64,000 nucleotides of DNA, from NCBI GenBank assembly GCA_963740605.1, contig CAVUFC010000013.1, forward strand, positions 62,001 through 126,000, written 5' to 3'. How positions within the stretch are numbered: position 1 is the first letter of the stretch; the number at the start of each line of letters is the position of its first letter. Both the position numbers and the translations under genes were made by a program. This DNA comes from DASSUW01 sp963740605. Its GTDB lineage: Bacteria > Actinomycetota > Thermoleophilia > Solirubrobacterales > Solirubrobacteraceae. The notes under the pieces were generated by a model. The model had not been told where the DNA came from. It did no database searches and saw only the letters and a program-made list of their open reading frames with translations. This document shows positions 26,836-35,381 of this stretch, one piece after another.

Positions 26836-27825
26836 TCACAGCGCGTCGAGGAAGGCGAGGAGGCTGTCGGGCGCGCGGTAGCGGCCGGCGCGCGTGTCGG
26901 GCGGGGCGGTCCGTGCGAGCGCCTTCTTTTTGAGGGTCAGGTCGGCGTGCAGGTAGATGTCGGTCGTGCGCGTGGACTCGTGGCCGAGCCAGAGCGCGAT
27001 CACTGTCGTGTCGACGCCGGCGTGCAGGAGCCGCATCGCGCTGGTGTGACGCAGGACGTGCGGCGAGACCTTCTTGGTCGCCAGGGTAGGGCAGCTGCGG
27101 CCTGCGACGGCGGCATGCTTGCTGACGAGTCGCTCGATCGCGTCGCAGCTGAGCGGGCCGCCGTGGAGGGCGCAGAACAGCGCATCGGCGGGTTGGCCGG
27201 GGTTCTCGGCCAACCAGGCGCGCAGGACCGTGGTGGTCTGGCGAGTGAGCGGCGTGATGCGCTGCTTGCGGCTCTTGCCTTGGCATCGAACGTGCGCGCC
27301 GCGGTCGAGGGTGACGTCGGCGCGGCGCAGGCCGGCGAGCTCGGAGACGCGCAGTCCGGTCTGGATGGCGAGCAGCAGAAGTGCGTGGTCGCGGCGGCCG
27401 AGCCAGCCGGAGCGGTCGGGCGCGGCCAGCAGCGCGTCGACCTCGGTGTCGATGAGGAAGGTGACGACGGGTCGGTCGACGCGCTTGGGTTGGATCGCGA
27501 GCACGCGCGCGATCAGCTCGGCGTGCTCGGGGTATGCCAGGGCGGCGAACCTGAACATCGAGTGCACCGCGGCCAGCCGCGCGTTGCGCGTTCGCGCCGT
27601 GTTGCCGCGCTGCTGTTCGAGGTCGTCCAGGAACGCCGTGATCAGTGGCGCGTCGAGGTCCTCGAGCGCCAGGCGCGAGGGCGATCTGCCGGTGCGCTGG
27701 TGCGTGAAGCAGAGCAGCAGCCGGAAGGTGTCGCGGTAGGAGGCGATCGTGTTCGGACTGGCGCGGCGCTGGCCGATCAGCCGCTGAGTGAAGAACGCCT
27801 CAAGGGTCGGTGCGAGCGGCGTCAT
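26836..27825 (-). CDS. RIT element tyrosine recombinase, third gene
   Basis: A 329-residue tyrosine recombinase. It has a SAM-like core-binding N-terminus (IASYRDTFRLLLCFTHQ), then the catalytic Arg in TGLRVSELAGLRRADV, HVLRHTSAMRLLHAG (HxxR), WLGHESTRTTDIYLHAD with the H and the nucleophile Tyr. All four key positions are present. Its ATG overlaps the stop of the second gene (ATGA). In RIT (recombinase in trio) elements all three proteins are encoded as one overlapping operon; the individual roles are not settled. Confidence 0.9.
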   Translation of the reverse strand: MTPLAPTLEAFFTQRLIGQRRASPNTIASYRDTFRLLLCFTHQRTGRSPSRLALEDLDAPLITAFLDDLEQQRGNTARTRNARLAAVHSMFRFAALAYPEHAELIARVLAIQPKRVDRPVVTFLIDTEVDALLAAPDRSGWLGRRDHALLLLAIQTGLRVSELAGLRRADVTLDRGAHVRCQGKSRKQRITPLTRQTTTVLRAWLAENPGQPADALFCALHGGPLSCDAIERLVSKHAAVAGRSCPTLATKKVSPHVLRHTSAMRLLHAGVDTTVIALWLGHESTRTTDIYLHADLTLKKKALARTAPPDTRAGRYRAPDSLLAFLDAL

Positions 27826-28742
27826 GAGCGCTGCTCCAGCTGCTCGAGACGCTCCGCTGCGAGGGTCAGCAGCTCCGGCGTGGCCTGCAGGTAGTAGTAG
27901 GTGGCCTCGGGGGCGCTGTGGCCGAGATAGCTCGACAATCTGGGAAGGCGCGCAGGCACATCGACTCCGGCGCGGTACCAGTCGGCGAGCGTCGCGACCG
28001 CGAAGCGGTGGCGCAGGTCGTGGATTCGTGGCGCCCGGCCGCCCGGTTGGGCGGTCAGGCCGGCGTGATGGCGCAGGTCGCGAAATGCCTCGCGGACGTG
28101 TCCGGAGAGCAGCCGGGTGCCGCGCATCGAGACCAAGAACGCCGGCGAGGTCGGCGTCGGACGGCGCGCATCGCGCAGCGACTGGTATTCGCCGAGCGCG
28201 TCGGTCGTGGTGTCGTGCAGGGGCAGTTCGCGCGCGGCGTTCCACTTGCCGGCCCGGACGGTGATGACGCCGGCGTCGAGGTCGACGTCGCCGTGGTCCA
28301 GCGCGATCGCCTCGCCGATCCGCATCCCGGTGACGGCCAGCAGCCCGATCAGCGTGTGGTGCGTCGCGGCGCGAAACGGGGAGTGGATCGTCGCGGTTGC
28401 GGCCATCAACGCCGCGATCTCGGCGTCGGAGTAGATGTGAGGGGCCAGCCGCCGCTTGAAGCTGGGCAGCAGGTCGGTCGGAGGGACCTCGCTGACGCCG
28501 TCCAGGGCGCGCAGATAACGCGCGAACCCGCGCGCGATCGACAACCGTGCCGCGCACTCCTGCGGGTGCGCGGCCGGTCGCATCGCCCACTCAAGCGCGG
28601 TGCGGGTGGTGATCGTGGTCTCGCCGGCGGCCTCCAGATACGCGACCAGGTCGGGCAGCATCCGTCCGGGTCGCCTGAGCTTGAACCCCAGCGCCCGGCG
28701 CAGCGCCAGGTACTCCTCGCAGGCGTCGCTGAGCGCGCTCAT
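27822..28742 (-). CDS. RIT element tyrosine recombinase, second gene
   Basis: A 306-residue tyrosine recombinase: YLALRRALGFKLRRPGRML at the N-terminus, VTGMRIGEAIALDHGDVDL (Arg I), IHDLRHRFAVATL (HxxR), YLGHSAPEATYYYLQATPEL (H and Tyr). The ATG at 28742 overlaps the stop of the first gene (ATGA). The next gene overlaps its own stop in the same way, so the trio is translated as a coupled unit. Confidence 0.92.
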   Translation of the reverse strand: MSALSDACEEYLALRRALGFKLRRPGRMLPDLVAYLEAAGETTITTRTALEWAMRPAAHPQECAARLSIARGFARYLRALDGVSEVPPTDLLPSFKRRLAPHIYSDAEIAALMAATATIHSPFRAATHHTLIGLLAVTGMRIGEAIALDHGDVDLDAGVITVRAGKWNAARELPLHDTTTDALGEYQSLRDARRPTPTSPAFLVSMRGTRLLSGHVREAFRDLRHHAGLTAQPGGRAPRIHDLRHRFAVATLADWYRAGVDVPARLPRLSSYLGHSAPEATYYYLQATPELLTLAAERLEQLEQRS

Positions 28743-29947
28743 CGCATCGCCTCCGGCCACGGGCGCGCCAGCTCGACGAGCGCGGCGCGGTCAACGCGCG
28801 CGTAGATCGCCGTCGTGAACGCGGTCTGCTGCCTGAGCAGCTGCCCGATCTCGGCCAGCGACGCGCCGGCGCGCAGCGTCTCGGTCGCGGCGGTGTGACG
28901 CAGCGCGTGCGCGCCGACGACCCGCAGCCCGCAGCGCCGGCAGGCGTGACGGACGATCTCGCTGACCGCGTCGCTGGACAGCGGCGCGATCGGCGCGACC
29001 ACGCGCATGAACAGCCGCTCACTCTGCACGCGCGGCCGCCCGCGCTCCAGGTAGCCGGCGAATGCTTCGCCGACGTCGACGGGCAGCGGCATCAGCGCGC
29101 GGCGACCGGCCTTGCCGCGCACCAGCAGCTCGCCGGCCCGCCAGTCGATGTCGCCCAGCTCGATCGCCGAGACCTCCCCGGCGCGCAACCCCAGCCGCCA
29201 GAGCGCCATCAACACCGCGAAGTCGCGCCGACCCTTGGCCGTGCGCCGGTCACAGCTGGCCACCAGCCGTGACGCCGATCGCGCAGGAATCGCCCGCGGC
29301 AGCCCCCGAGGCCGCGGCGCGACCGCCGGCACTGCCGCCGCCAGCCCGCCGCCGGTGAGCCCCTCGACGTGCAAGAAGCGCAACAACGACCGCAGTGCCA
29401 CGACCGTGTTGCTCGCCGAGCCCGCGCTCACGCGGCCGCACTCGGCCAACACGAACCGGCCGACATCGCCCGCCGCCAGCCCGGTCAGCTCCAGCGCGCC
29501 GTCGCGCTCGGGCACCTCGGCCAAGAACCGCCGCGCGACAGCCTCATAGCGGCGCACCGTCGCCACCGCCAACGCGCGCTCGACAAGCAGATACTCGCGA
29601 TAGCGCTCGACGAGCAGCTCAGCCGGAGTGGCAGGCGCTGAAGCATCCGCCGCCGGCGTCACCTCCCACCTGCGCAGACATTCCAGCAGCGGCGTCAGCG
29701 CCGTCGGCCTCAAGAAGTGTCGGTAGCCGGCCGCCCGCCGCGCCGTTGCGAACCGCTCCAACTGCTCGGCCGTCAGCTCGTAGGCCGCGAGCTCCTCGCC
29801 CGCCATCCAGCGACTTAGATGCGCAACCAGCTGTACCTGCGCGGCCACCGACACGCGCGCGTACCCGCGCCGATCGAGCTCCTCGACGAGCGCCGGCACA
29901 AACGGCGCCAGCGGCCCCGTCACCCGAACCCGCAACGGATCCCTCAT
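28739..29947 (-). CDS. RIT element tyrosine recombinase, first gene
   Basis: A 402-residue tyrosine recombinase, longer than the other two because of an extra N-terminal domain (VAHLSRWMAGEELAAYEL, ERFATARRAAGYRHFL). The catalytic part shows WRLGLRAGEVSAIELGDIDW, AHALRHTAATETLRAGASL and FTTAIYARVD. The usual LGH is LLRQQ here, which is common in the first protein of RIT operons. The start ATG 29947 has AGGAGG eight bases upstream; a GTG at 29950 also fits less well. Transcription likely starts between it and the right inverted repeat. Confidence 0.92.
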   Translation of the reverse strand: MRDPLRVRVTGPLAPFVPALVEELDRRGYARVSVAAQVQLVAHLSRWMAGEELAAYELTAEQLERFATARRAAGYRHFLRPTALTPLLECLRRWEVTPAADASAPATPAELLVERYREYLLVERALAVATVRRYEAVARRFLAEVPERDGALELTGLAAGDVGRFVLAECGRVSAGSASNTVVALRSLLRFLHVEGLTGGGLAAAVPAVAPRPRGLPRAIPARSASRLVASCDRRTAKGRRDFAVLMALWRLGLRAGEVSAIELGDIDWRAGELLVRGKAGRRALMPLPVDVGEAFAGYLERGRPRVQSERLFMRVVAPIAPLSSDAVSEIVRHACRRCGLRVVGAHALRHTAATETLRAGASLAEIGQLLRQQTAFTTAIYARVDRAALVELARPWPEAMR

Positions 29948-30065
29948 CACAGCGACCTCCTCTTCCGGACATGGACAACTCCGGCGAGCAAGCTCCGTCA
30001 GATGACCGCGGTTATGCCGACCCGATCACCAGGATCACCGCACCATGGCTCGACCTACGCGGCAT

Positions 30066-30099
30066 GCTCGGCATAACAACCGGCGCGGCATAAGGAGAG
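30066..30099 (-). repeat. Right 34-bp terminal inverted repeat of the RIT element
   Basis: Reverse complement of 26747-26780 with a single difference (C/T). On this side the repeat is followed by extra palindromic DNA before IS3 resumes. Confidence 0.9.
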
Positions 30100-30124
30100 T
30101 CATGCCGCGCGCGGCATGACTCTC
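30093..30124. repeat. Perfect 32-bp palindrome at the RIT right junction
   Basis: GGAGAGTCATGCCGCG is followed immediately by its exact reverse complement. The left arm overlaps the RIT inverted repeat and the right arm ends in the duplicated ACTCTCC. There is no equivalent at the left end. Confidence 0.95.
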
Positions 30125-30184
30125 CAACACCAGGCGAACACCGCGCTGCACGAGCTCATCGGGGTACTTCTTCGGACGGGCCAT
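30118..30184 (-). pseudogene. IS3 OrfA, 5' part
   Basis: ATG 30184 sits behind GGGAGAGGAAGTGACCTGTA and reads MARPKKYPDELVQRGVRLVL then ES, at which point the RIT palindrome starts. The continuation is at 26753 and below. Confidence 0.88.
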
Positions 30185-30253
30185 TACAGGTCACTTCCTC
30201 TCCCGAGGATCAGATCCTCGCTTGGAAGCCTCCGTCAGACCCAGCCTGGCTCA

Positions 30254-30620
30254 CCGGTGATTCTCGGGCAGCCACTCACGAACATCGGGCGGCATCAGAA
30301 ACGACTGCTCACGATCACACGCGACGAAGTGCTGTCCCATCACCAAATGGTCTTAATTTAAACGCCCCGGACGGCACCCGACTTACGCGACAGCCTCAAG
30401 CGAAACCAGCAGTGTGCTCACGCCTGGTGCCCTCGAAATTCGCCTCAGCGCCGCGCTCCTCGGGCGAGCCACGTCGAAGTTCGAAGCGATGTTTCGATGC
30501 GTGCCTGGTCAAGTGTCTAGGGCACAACTCTCGTTACTCAGGCATGCTGACCAACGTGTACAACCGTTGCAGGCACGGAAGCCTGAGTCTGGCCCAAAGC
30601 GGCCCGACGCCTCAAGCAGG
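30254..30620. other. Non-coding flank of the IS nest
   Basis: No gene recognised. It contains a short AT-rich patch (TCTTAATTTAAAC, about 30349-30361), unusual for this DNA, which could hold a promoter for rightward genes. No IS481 3' tail could be identified here. Confidence 0.35.
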
Positions 30621-30701
30621 ATGGACCCTGTCGCTGCGATCGGCGCGATCCTTCTCGGCATAGCCACTGCGATCGTCCTGTGGCTTAAGTCGCGTCGGTA
30701 G
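30621..30701 (+). CDS. Possible 26-residue single-helix membrane peptide
   Basis: ATG 30621 encodes a peptide beginning MDPVAAIGAILLGIATAIV followed by a Trp, Leu, Lys-Ser-Arg-Arg end: one hydrophobic helix with a basic cytoplasmic-type tail. The pattern is that of real small membrane proteins. The only purine-rich stretch (AGCAGG) is too close to the ATG, and the frame is open further upstream, so it could also be the end of a longer frame. Weak call. Confidence 0.3.
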   Translation: MDPVAAIGAILLGIATAIVLWLKSRR

Positions 30702-30824
30702 GCGTGCGCAGGGTTCGCGGCTCCGTTCAGGCGGAAGCGAGAGCGGCTCGGCCCATCAGGCCGCTTGGCCGACGGCGTGCGCGCCTTGGGCACGCGCGTG
30801 GTCTTTGCGATCCGGCTCCGCCAA

Positions 30825-31288
30825 TCAGTACTCGTGCTTGATGACGAAATACGATCCCCGGATCGTGCCGGCCAGCTTCGACCTTTGGCGTGCGAACTTG
30901 AAGCGTGACGCGAGCTCAGCCGGAACGTCCATTCCATCGGACAGCTTGAAGCCAACCGCCCGCTTCTCGGGGCCGTCGACGGTGTACATCACGTTCACCG
31001 AGAGCCCGCTCTCGTAGAACACATAGGCGATACGGATGTTCTCGACCTGAAAGGCCGTCGCCTGCAGAGGGCGAGAGGAGATGACGATGTCCCGTTCCTC
31101 CTTGAGGATCCGGTGACCCACTCAATGGTCGCCTCGGCGTCGCTCGAAGGCTCCACAGTGAAGTCGTGGTCGTATTTGTTCTTGAAGTAGCGGGCTTCAT
31201 TCGCCCGCAGACCGGCCAGCGCGTCCGCAAACGGTGACGACTCCAGACCGATGGTCGAGACGGTGTCGAAGTTCACGCCGAAAGGCAT
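30825..31288 (-). pseudogene. Hypothetical ~155-residue protein with one frameshift
   Basis: ATG 31288 has GGAGAG six bases upstream and reads MPFGVNFDTVSTIGLESSPF, ALAGLRANEARYFKNKYDHD and DAEATIEW. Near 31115 the frame must change by one base to continue as GHRILKEERDIVISSRPLQA, IRIAYVFYESGLSVNVMYTV and GTIRGSYFVIKHEY. Both halves have balanced, folded-protein composition (beta-rich). I do not recognise the family. The lower AT bias against codon position 3 compared with neighbours suggests foreign origin. Confidence 0.6.
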
Positions 31289-31467
31289 GTCGCACTCTCC
31301 AGAAACGGCGGGTTGCTTGCCGGACGCTACCTCGCCCCTTAGGCACCCGCATCGCACATCCGCTCCCGTGCGGCAGCGAGTGCGGACACGGTCGGCTGCC
31401 GCCTCCGACGAGACGCGGGTCACGTTGGCAGGACCTGCGTGGCGGCCCCTGGCTCCGCCTGCATGCG

Positions 31468-32562
31468 TCAGAAGCCTGCGAAGAATTCCCTGATGTCGTG
31501 TGCGAGCAGGTCGGGCGCCTCGGCGGGCGCGAAGTGGCCGCCGCGTGGCATCGGTGTCCAGCGGCGGACGGCGTACAGTCGTTCAGCCCACTCGCGCGGC
31601 GGGGTTCCCTCGAAGACGAGCTCGTTGGCGAACACCGCGATCGCAGTGGGGACGCTCACGAAGTCGTCAGGTCCGATGCTGTGGCCGTGCCACCGCTCGT
31701 CGTAGTAGTCGCGCATCGACGTGCCGATCGTCTCCGTGACCCAGTAGATCATCATGTTGGTCAGCAGCAGATCGCGGTCGATCGCCTCCAGTGAGTAGCT
31801 CCACGAGCGCCACTTCTCGACGATCCAGGCGGCGAGGCCGGCTGGCGAGTCGTTGAGGCCGTACGCGACGGTCTGCGGCTTGGTTGACTGGATCGAGCTG
31901 TAGCCGCGCTCGACCGCGTCCCATTCCGCGACCGCCTCGCGGTACTCGCGCTCGGCCGCCGACAGCGGGCGGCCGCTCGTGTACGGCGTGTCGTCGATCA
32001 TGTGCAGGTGGATGCCGAGCAGCGGTGCCGGCTCGTCGAGCGCCATGTAGGTCACCACGCTCGCGCCAAAGTCGCCGCCCTGGGCGCCGTAGCGCTTGTA
32101 CCCGAGGCCCTGCATCAGCCGGTGCCACAGTCGGGCCGTGTCGCGCGTCGTCGCGCGCGACGGCCGCTCCGAGAACCCGTAGCCGGGCAGCGACGGGATC
32201 ACGAGGTCGAACTCGTGCAGCAGCGGGGCGAGTTGGAGGTGCTCGACGAACGTGCTCGGCCAGCCGTGCGTGAGGATGAGCGGGATCCCACCGCGCCGCT
32301 CGTGAACAAAGTGAATCCGCACGCCCTCGATCTCGGCGCGGAAGTGCGCGAACTCGTTCAGCCGCCGCTCCTGCACGCGCCAGTCGAACCCGTCGGCCCA
32401 GTAGTCGAGCAGCCCGCGCATGTAGGAGAGCTCGGCGCCCTGCTCCCAGCCCGGCTCGGGCGACGGCGCCGGCCAGCGCGTGTTGCCGATCCGCTCGCGC
32501 AGGTCGGACAACGTCCGCTCGGGAATCGCGATCTCGAACGGCTCGACGTGAAGCGGCGACAA
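31468..32562 (-). CDS. Epoxide hydrolase (EHN-domain alpha/beta hydrolase)
   Basis: A 364-residue protein with the epoxide hydrolase N-terminal domain (PFEIAIPERTLSDLRERI, WEQGAELSYMRGLLDYW) followed by the alpha/beta core: IHFVHER, oxyanion loop THGWPST, FDLVIPSLPGYGFSE, nucleophile Asp in AQGGDFGASV (~164) and C-terminal His in MPRGGHFAPAEAP. A cap region with MIYWVTETIGTS is typical. It should open epoxides, xenobiotic or hormone-like, in the cytoplasm. A TTG start at 32562 is chosen from the family's usual N-terminus; no ATG is available. The frame is intact and apparently monocistronic. Confidence 0.88.
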   Translation of the reverse strand: MSPLHVEPFEIAIPERTLSDLRERIGNTRWPAPSPEPGWEQGAELSYMRGLLDYWADGFDWRVQERRLNEFAHFRAEIEGVRIHFVHERRGGIPLILTHGWPSTFVEHLQLAPLLHEFDLVIPSLPGYGFSERPSRATTRDTARLWHRLMQGLGYKRYGAQGGDFGASVVTYMALDEPAPLLGIHLHMIDDTPYTSGRPLSAAEREYREAVAEWDAVERGYSSIQSTKPQTVAYGLNDSPAGLAAWIVEKWRSWSYSLEAIDRDLLLTNMMIYWVTETIGTSMRDYYDERWHGHSIGPDDFVSVPTAIAVFANELVFEGTPPREWAERLYAVRRWTPMPRGGHFAPAEAPDLLAHDIREFFAGF

Positions 32563-32698
32563 GCTGCACAGCTTCTCAGCCCCGCCGCGCTTGCGCTATT
32601 GCAGCACTCGCCATTCGGCCGCTTCAAGTGCTCCTGGCAGGCGAAAGGAGCAGCGGTCCGCGAGGCTTGGACGACACGCGACTAGAGGCGACGGAGCA

Positions 32699-32878
32699 TT
32701 GAAATTGAGTGGCGAAGCTGGATACGCTCGTCGAGATGTTGGCGTCTTGGCGCAACTGGCAGCTGCCGCATGTGCGCTTGATTGGCTGAGCTTGTACTTG
32801 ACTGCCGGAGCCATCGCGCTCGTGCTCGGGGCGGGAGCCGCCAGCGCCCTGATCGGCGCTGTGGTCGCGTCCCGGTAG
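32699..32878 (+). CDS. Possible small membrane protein (~59 residues)
   Basis: A TTG at 32699 (or 32705, eight bases behind GGAG) gives LSGEAGYARRDVGVLAQL followed by two hydrophobic stretches, LAAAACALDWLSLYLTAGAI and ALVLGAGAASALIGAVVASR, and TAG. The hydrophobic pattern and Shine-Dalgarno favour a real gene; lack of an ATG or known family argues for caution. It lies in a 720-bp gap with no other gene. Confidence 0.4.
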   Translation: MKLSGEAGYARRDVGVLAQLAAAACALDWLSLYLTAGAIALVLGAGAASALIGAVVASR

Positions 32879-33282
32879 TCGGTGGGCTCGAACTCTGGTT
32901 CCGTCGCCAACACTCCGAGCGCTCGGCCAACACGTAGTCGGCCCACGCCAGATCGGCCTGAACCGAGTGCTGCATCGACGCAGTGCGATAGTCAGCGGAT
33001 CGCCAACCCTGACGCTCGCGGATCGTCCGGTCCGACAGTGATCTCGGCGCGCGCGTGGACTATCGCAACGCCATGCGAAAGCACGAGTGCGCCGCTTCAC
33101 TCAAGGTTCGTGCCGCCGGCGTCCAGTCGCAGACGTTTGGGCCACTCGCTGGTGCTCGTGGCCCAACGACACGCGGTCGCCAGCCAGCGTGCGGTCGAGC
33201 TGGATGGAGCCGGGGCGTCGGGGAGCAGCCAGCCGCCCTGTGATTTCCGGCTCAGGGCGGCCTGATCCCGCGAACAGCGCAG
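32879..33282. other. Intergenic stretch, nothing recognised
   Basis: Open frames in this 400-bp stretch show no family resemblance, ribosome binding site or hydrophobic pattern. Confidence 0.35.
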
Positions 33283-33520
33283 TCACCCGGGGTCGTCCAT
33301 GAACCCTATTCGATAGGCGAGCGCGACGGCCTGAGCGCGGTCGCGCAGGCGGAGCTTCGTGAGGATGTGGGTGACGTGCGTCTTGAGGGTCGCCTCGCTG
33401 AGGAAGAGGTCGGCGGCGATCTCGGAGTTCGATCGGCCCTCGGCGAGAGGGCGCAGCACCTCGAGCTCGCGCTGTGACAGCTCGGCGAGGGCCGGAGGCG
33501 TACCACCGGATCGCGTGTCG
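33283..33520 (-). pseudogene. LuxR/NarL-type HTH domain, 5'-truncated
   Basis: The frame reads LAELSQRELEVLRPLAEGRS, NSEIAADLFLSEATLKTHV and THILTKLRLRDRAQAVALAY, a complete C-terminal LuxR DNA-binding domain of response regulators, and ends with TGA at 33283. No start codon or receiver domain precedes it. The frame instead runs into the 3' end of the upstream oxidoreductase gene (stop at 33524). It is thus the tail of a deleted response regulator. Confidence 0.75.
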
Positions 33521-33523
33521 TCG

Positions 33524-35245
33524 TCAGAGGACGTGATCCAAGGGAACCTCGACCTCCTGGAAACCGTGGCGAGGCTGCCGCTCGCGCCAGCCCGCCTGCC
33601 GGTACAGGTACGGGGCGAGGTACAGGCCGGCGATCTTGCTAGGCGGCCACCACAACGCGGCGCCGGTGCTCGTGCCTTCGCCCTCGCCGCCGCCGATGGC
33701 GCTGCGCAGGAACCGATCCTCGTCGCCGGTGAACAGTCTCCCTCGGAGCACGGGCCTAAAGGGGCGCGGTGCCAGCGAGCCGCCCAGCGCCGCGGCGACT
33801 GATCGGGCCACGGTGTCGGCCTGCTGCGCGGCCAGCCCGCCCTGCTTGACGGGGAAGGTCGTTGCGTCGCCCGCGGCGAACACGCACGGCAGGCCGGTGA
33901 CCGCCCCGAAGCGGTCGGTCGGGATGAAGCCTGCGCGATCGGCCGGAACGCCCGCGATCGTCGGTCCGCGCAGCACGGGTAGCGCGATCGCCGCGTCGAT
34001 CTCCAGCGTGCGGCCGCGCGGTTTGAGCCGGATGACGCCCGGCTGGACGTCGGCGTACGAGCTTCCGATGAAGCGGACGCCGGCAGCGTCCATGAGACCG
34101 GTGACGGCTGCGCTCACCCCCGTTCCGAAGATCGCCAGCGGCCGCTGCTCGGGCGTGACCAGCGACAGGTGGGCGTCGTCAATTCCGCGCGCGATGAAGT
34201 CACGCGCGGTCATCAGCGCGAGCTCGTAGAGCGGGAGCGACCATGCGACGTCCGGCGGGACCACGAACGCCACGTCCTTGAGGCGACCGTCCGCCAGATC
34301 GATCAACAGCTCGTGCAGCGCGCCATGTAAGCGGTCCGCACCGAAGGTGATGGCATGCTCATAGGCGGGCTCTCGCCGCGCGCCCGGCGCTAGCACGAGC
34401 GCATCGAAGTCGAGCACGGCGCCCGACGAACAGATCGCCTGGCGCTGCTCACCGCGGACCTCCACGACCGCGTCGATGACGAGCTCGGCGCCGAAGTCCC
34501 CGACTACGCGGGACAGCGGGTAGCGTTGTGGGGTGCCGAGCGCGAACGGCTCGACGACCTGCAGCGGACGGTACGTGAAGACGTCGTCGGCGGACGCGAG
34601 CTGGATCCGAAGGTCGGGACCTCCGACGTCGCGGAGCGCTATCAGGCACTCGAGCGCGGCCACGCCGCCGCCGACGATCACGACTCGCCCCTTCGACATC
34701 CGGGACGGCATCGGTGGAGACGTCGCCGGCTGCGGATCGTCCGCGCCGAGGAACGGGTCGCTTCGGTGCTCGAGCGCGGCGAGCGCCGCCGGCCACTCAC
34801 CGCCGGCAACCTCGATGCTGCCGTCCGGGCGCCGCGCACCTGCCGTGAGCATGTGATCGAAGTCGTCGGACCCCTGAGCGCCGGTGACGACGAGCGTCGG
34901 GATCAGGGCGGCGTCCGCGACCCGCGCGAGCAAGTGCGACGCGAGCGGCCCGCGCGCGTAGCTCCGTGAGACCGTGAGTTGCACTGCCGCGCGGGAACCG
35001 CAGAGCCGCTCCCACGCGGCGTGACCGATGATCCGCCCGCGCCACGGGAGATCGGCGACGAGCGTGCCTTGCTCGCCCGCCTGCTCTCCCCCGGCGGCCC
35101 TGATCCGCATCGCTTCGGGCGAAGCCAGCAGAGACAACACCGCTGGCTCGTCGTCGGGCCGCAGTGCGCGGATGCGCACGATCGGGCCTGCGGGCGGCTG
35201 GACGTCCTCGTTCGTGTCGGCGGATGTGGGCGGATGGTTACGCAT
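33524..35245 (-). CDS. GNAT-like domain fused to NAD(P)/FAD-dependent oxidoreductase
   Basis: About 573 residues. The first ~165 (VRIRALRPDDEPAVLSLLAS, then IIGHAAWERL) resemble the beta-alpha pattern of acetyltransferases but lack a clear acetyl-CoA loop. The rest is a two-dinucleotide-domain flavoprotein of the NDH-2/sulfide-quinone reductase type: VVIVGGGVAALECLIALRD, ADDVFTYRPLQVVEPFA, LVLAPGARREP, LAIFGTGVSAAVTGLM and VFAAGDATTFPVKQGGLAAQ. It lacks the CxxC of disulfide reductases, so quinone or small-molecule reduction is more likely. ATG 35245 follows GAGAGGGCGCCC. It is divergent from the USP remnant. Confidence 0.8.
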   Translation of the reverse strand: MRNHPPTSADTNEDVQPPAGPIVRIRALRPDDEPAVLSLLASPEAMRIRAAGGEQAGEQGTLVADLPWRGRIIGHAAWERLCGSRAAVQLTVSRSYARGPLASHLLARVADAALIPTLVVTGAQGSDDFDHMLTAGARRPDGSIEVAGGEWPAALAALEHRSDPFLGADDPQPATSPPMPSRMSKGRVVIVGGGVAALECLIALRDVGGPDLRIQLASADDVFTYRPLQVVEPFALGTPQRYPLSRVVGDFGAELVIDAVVEVRGEQRQAICSSGAVLDFDALVLAPGARREPAYEHAITFGADRLHGALHELLIDLADGRLKDVAFVVPPDVAWSLPLYELALMTARDFIARGIDDAHLSLVTPEQRPLAIFGTGVSAAVTGLMDAAGVRFIGSSYADVQPGVIRLKPRGRTLEIDAAIALPVLRGPTIAGVPADRAGFIPTDRFGAVTGLPCVFAAGDATTFPVKQGGLAAQQADTVARSVAAALGGSLAPRPFRPVLRGRLFTGDEDRFLRSAIGGGEGEGTSTGAALWWPPSKIAGLYLAPYLYRQAGWRERQPRHGFQEVEVPLDHVL

Positions 35246-35381
35246 GGGCGCCCTCTCGATTCCACCGGCCGCTCGCCGTCCTGGCATCCGGTATGACTAC
35301 AAGACACGCTCAGTAGTCCTCACTGCGCCGGTGGCCGGCGCGCGCGGATGCCCGGCGACCGCACGCCGACAAGCTGGGGTC

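Larger units (their letters stand above)
26754..30117 (-). mobile_element. RIT (recombinase in trio) element
   Basis: Three overlapping tyrosine recombinase genes on one strand are framed by 34-bp near-perfect inverted repeats and inserted into IS3 orfA. The seven bases ACTCTCC occur at 26747-26753 and again at 30118-30124 in direct orientation. They match the interrupted OrfA codons, so they are either a duplicated target or the crossover core. This is the known layout of RIT elements. Confidence 0.9.
25546..30253 (-). mobile_element. IS3-family element, split by a RIT element
   Basis: Terminal inverted repeats begin TGAGGCGGGCTGGGTTTG at 25546 and, on the minus strand, TGAGCCAGGCTGGGTCTG at 30253; both continue ACGGAG (24 bp, 3 mismatches). 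Inside are orfB and orfA on the minus strand. Removing the inserted RIT unit (26754-30117) leaves an element of about 1.34 kb, the normal IS3 size. No 3-bp target duplication is visible at the ends, so the flanks have changed since insertion. Confidence 0.88.

Noticed and set aside
26836..28590. A 584-residue recombinase starting at 28590
   Set aside because: The first 255 residues are an antisense-like Arg/Pro-rich shadow of the second recombinase. The ATGA overlap at 27825 gives the natural 329-residue protein.
25546..30253. Target-site duplication for the IS3 element
   Set aside because: The three bases outside the two inverted repeats (GGC and CCG) do not match as direct repeats.
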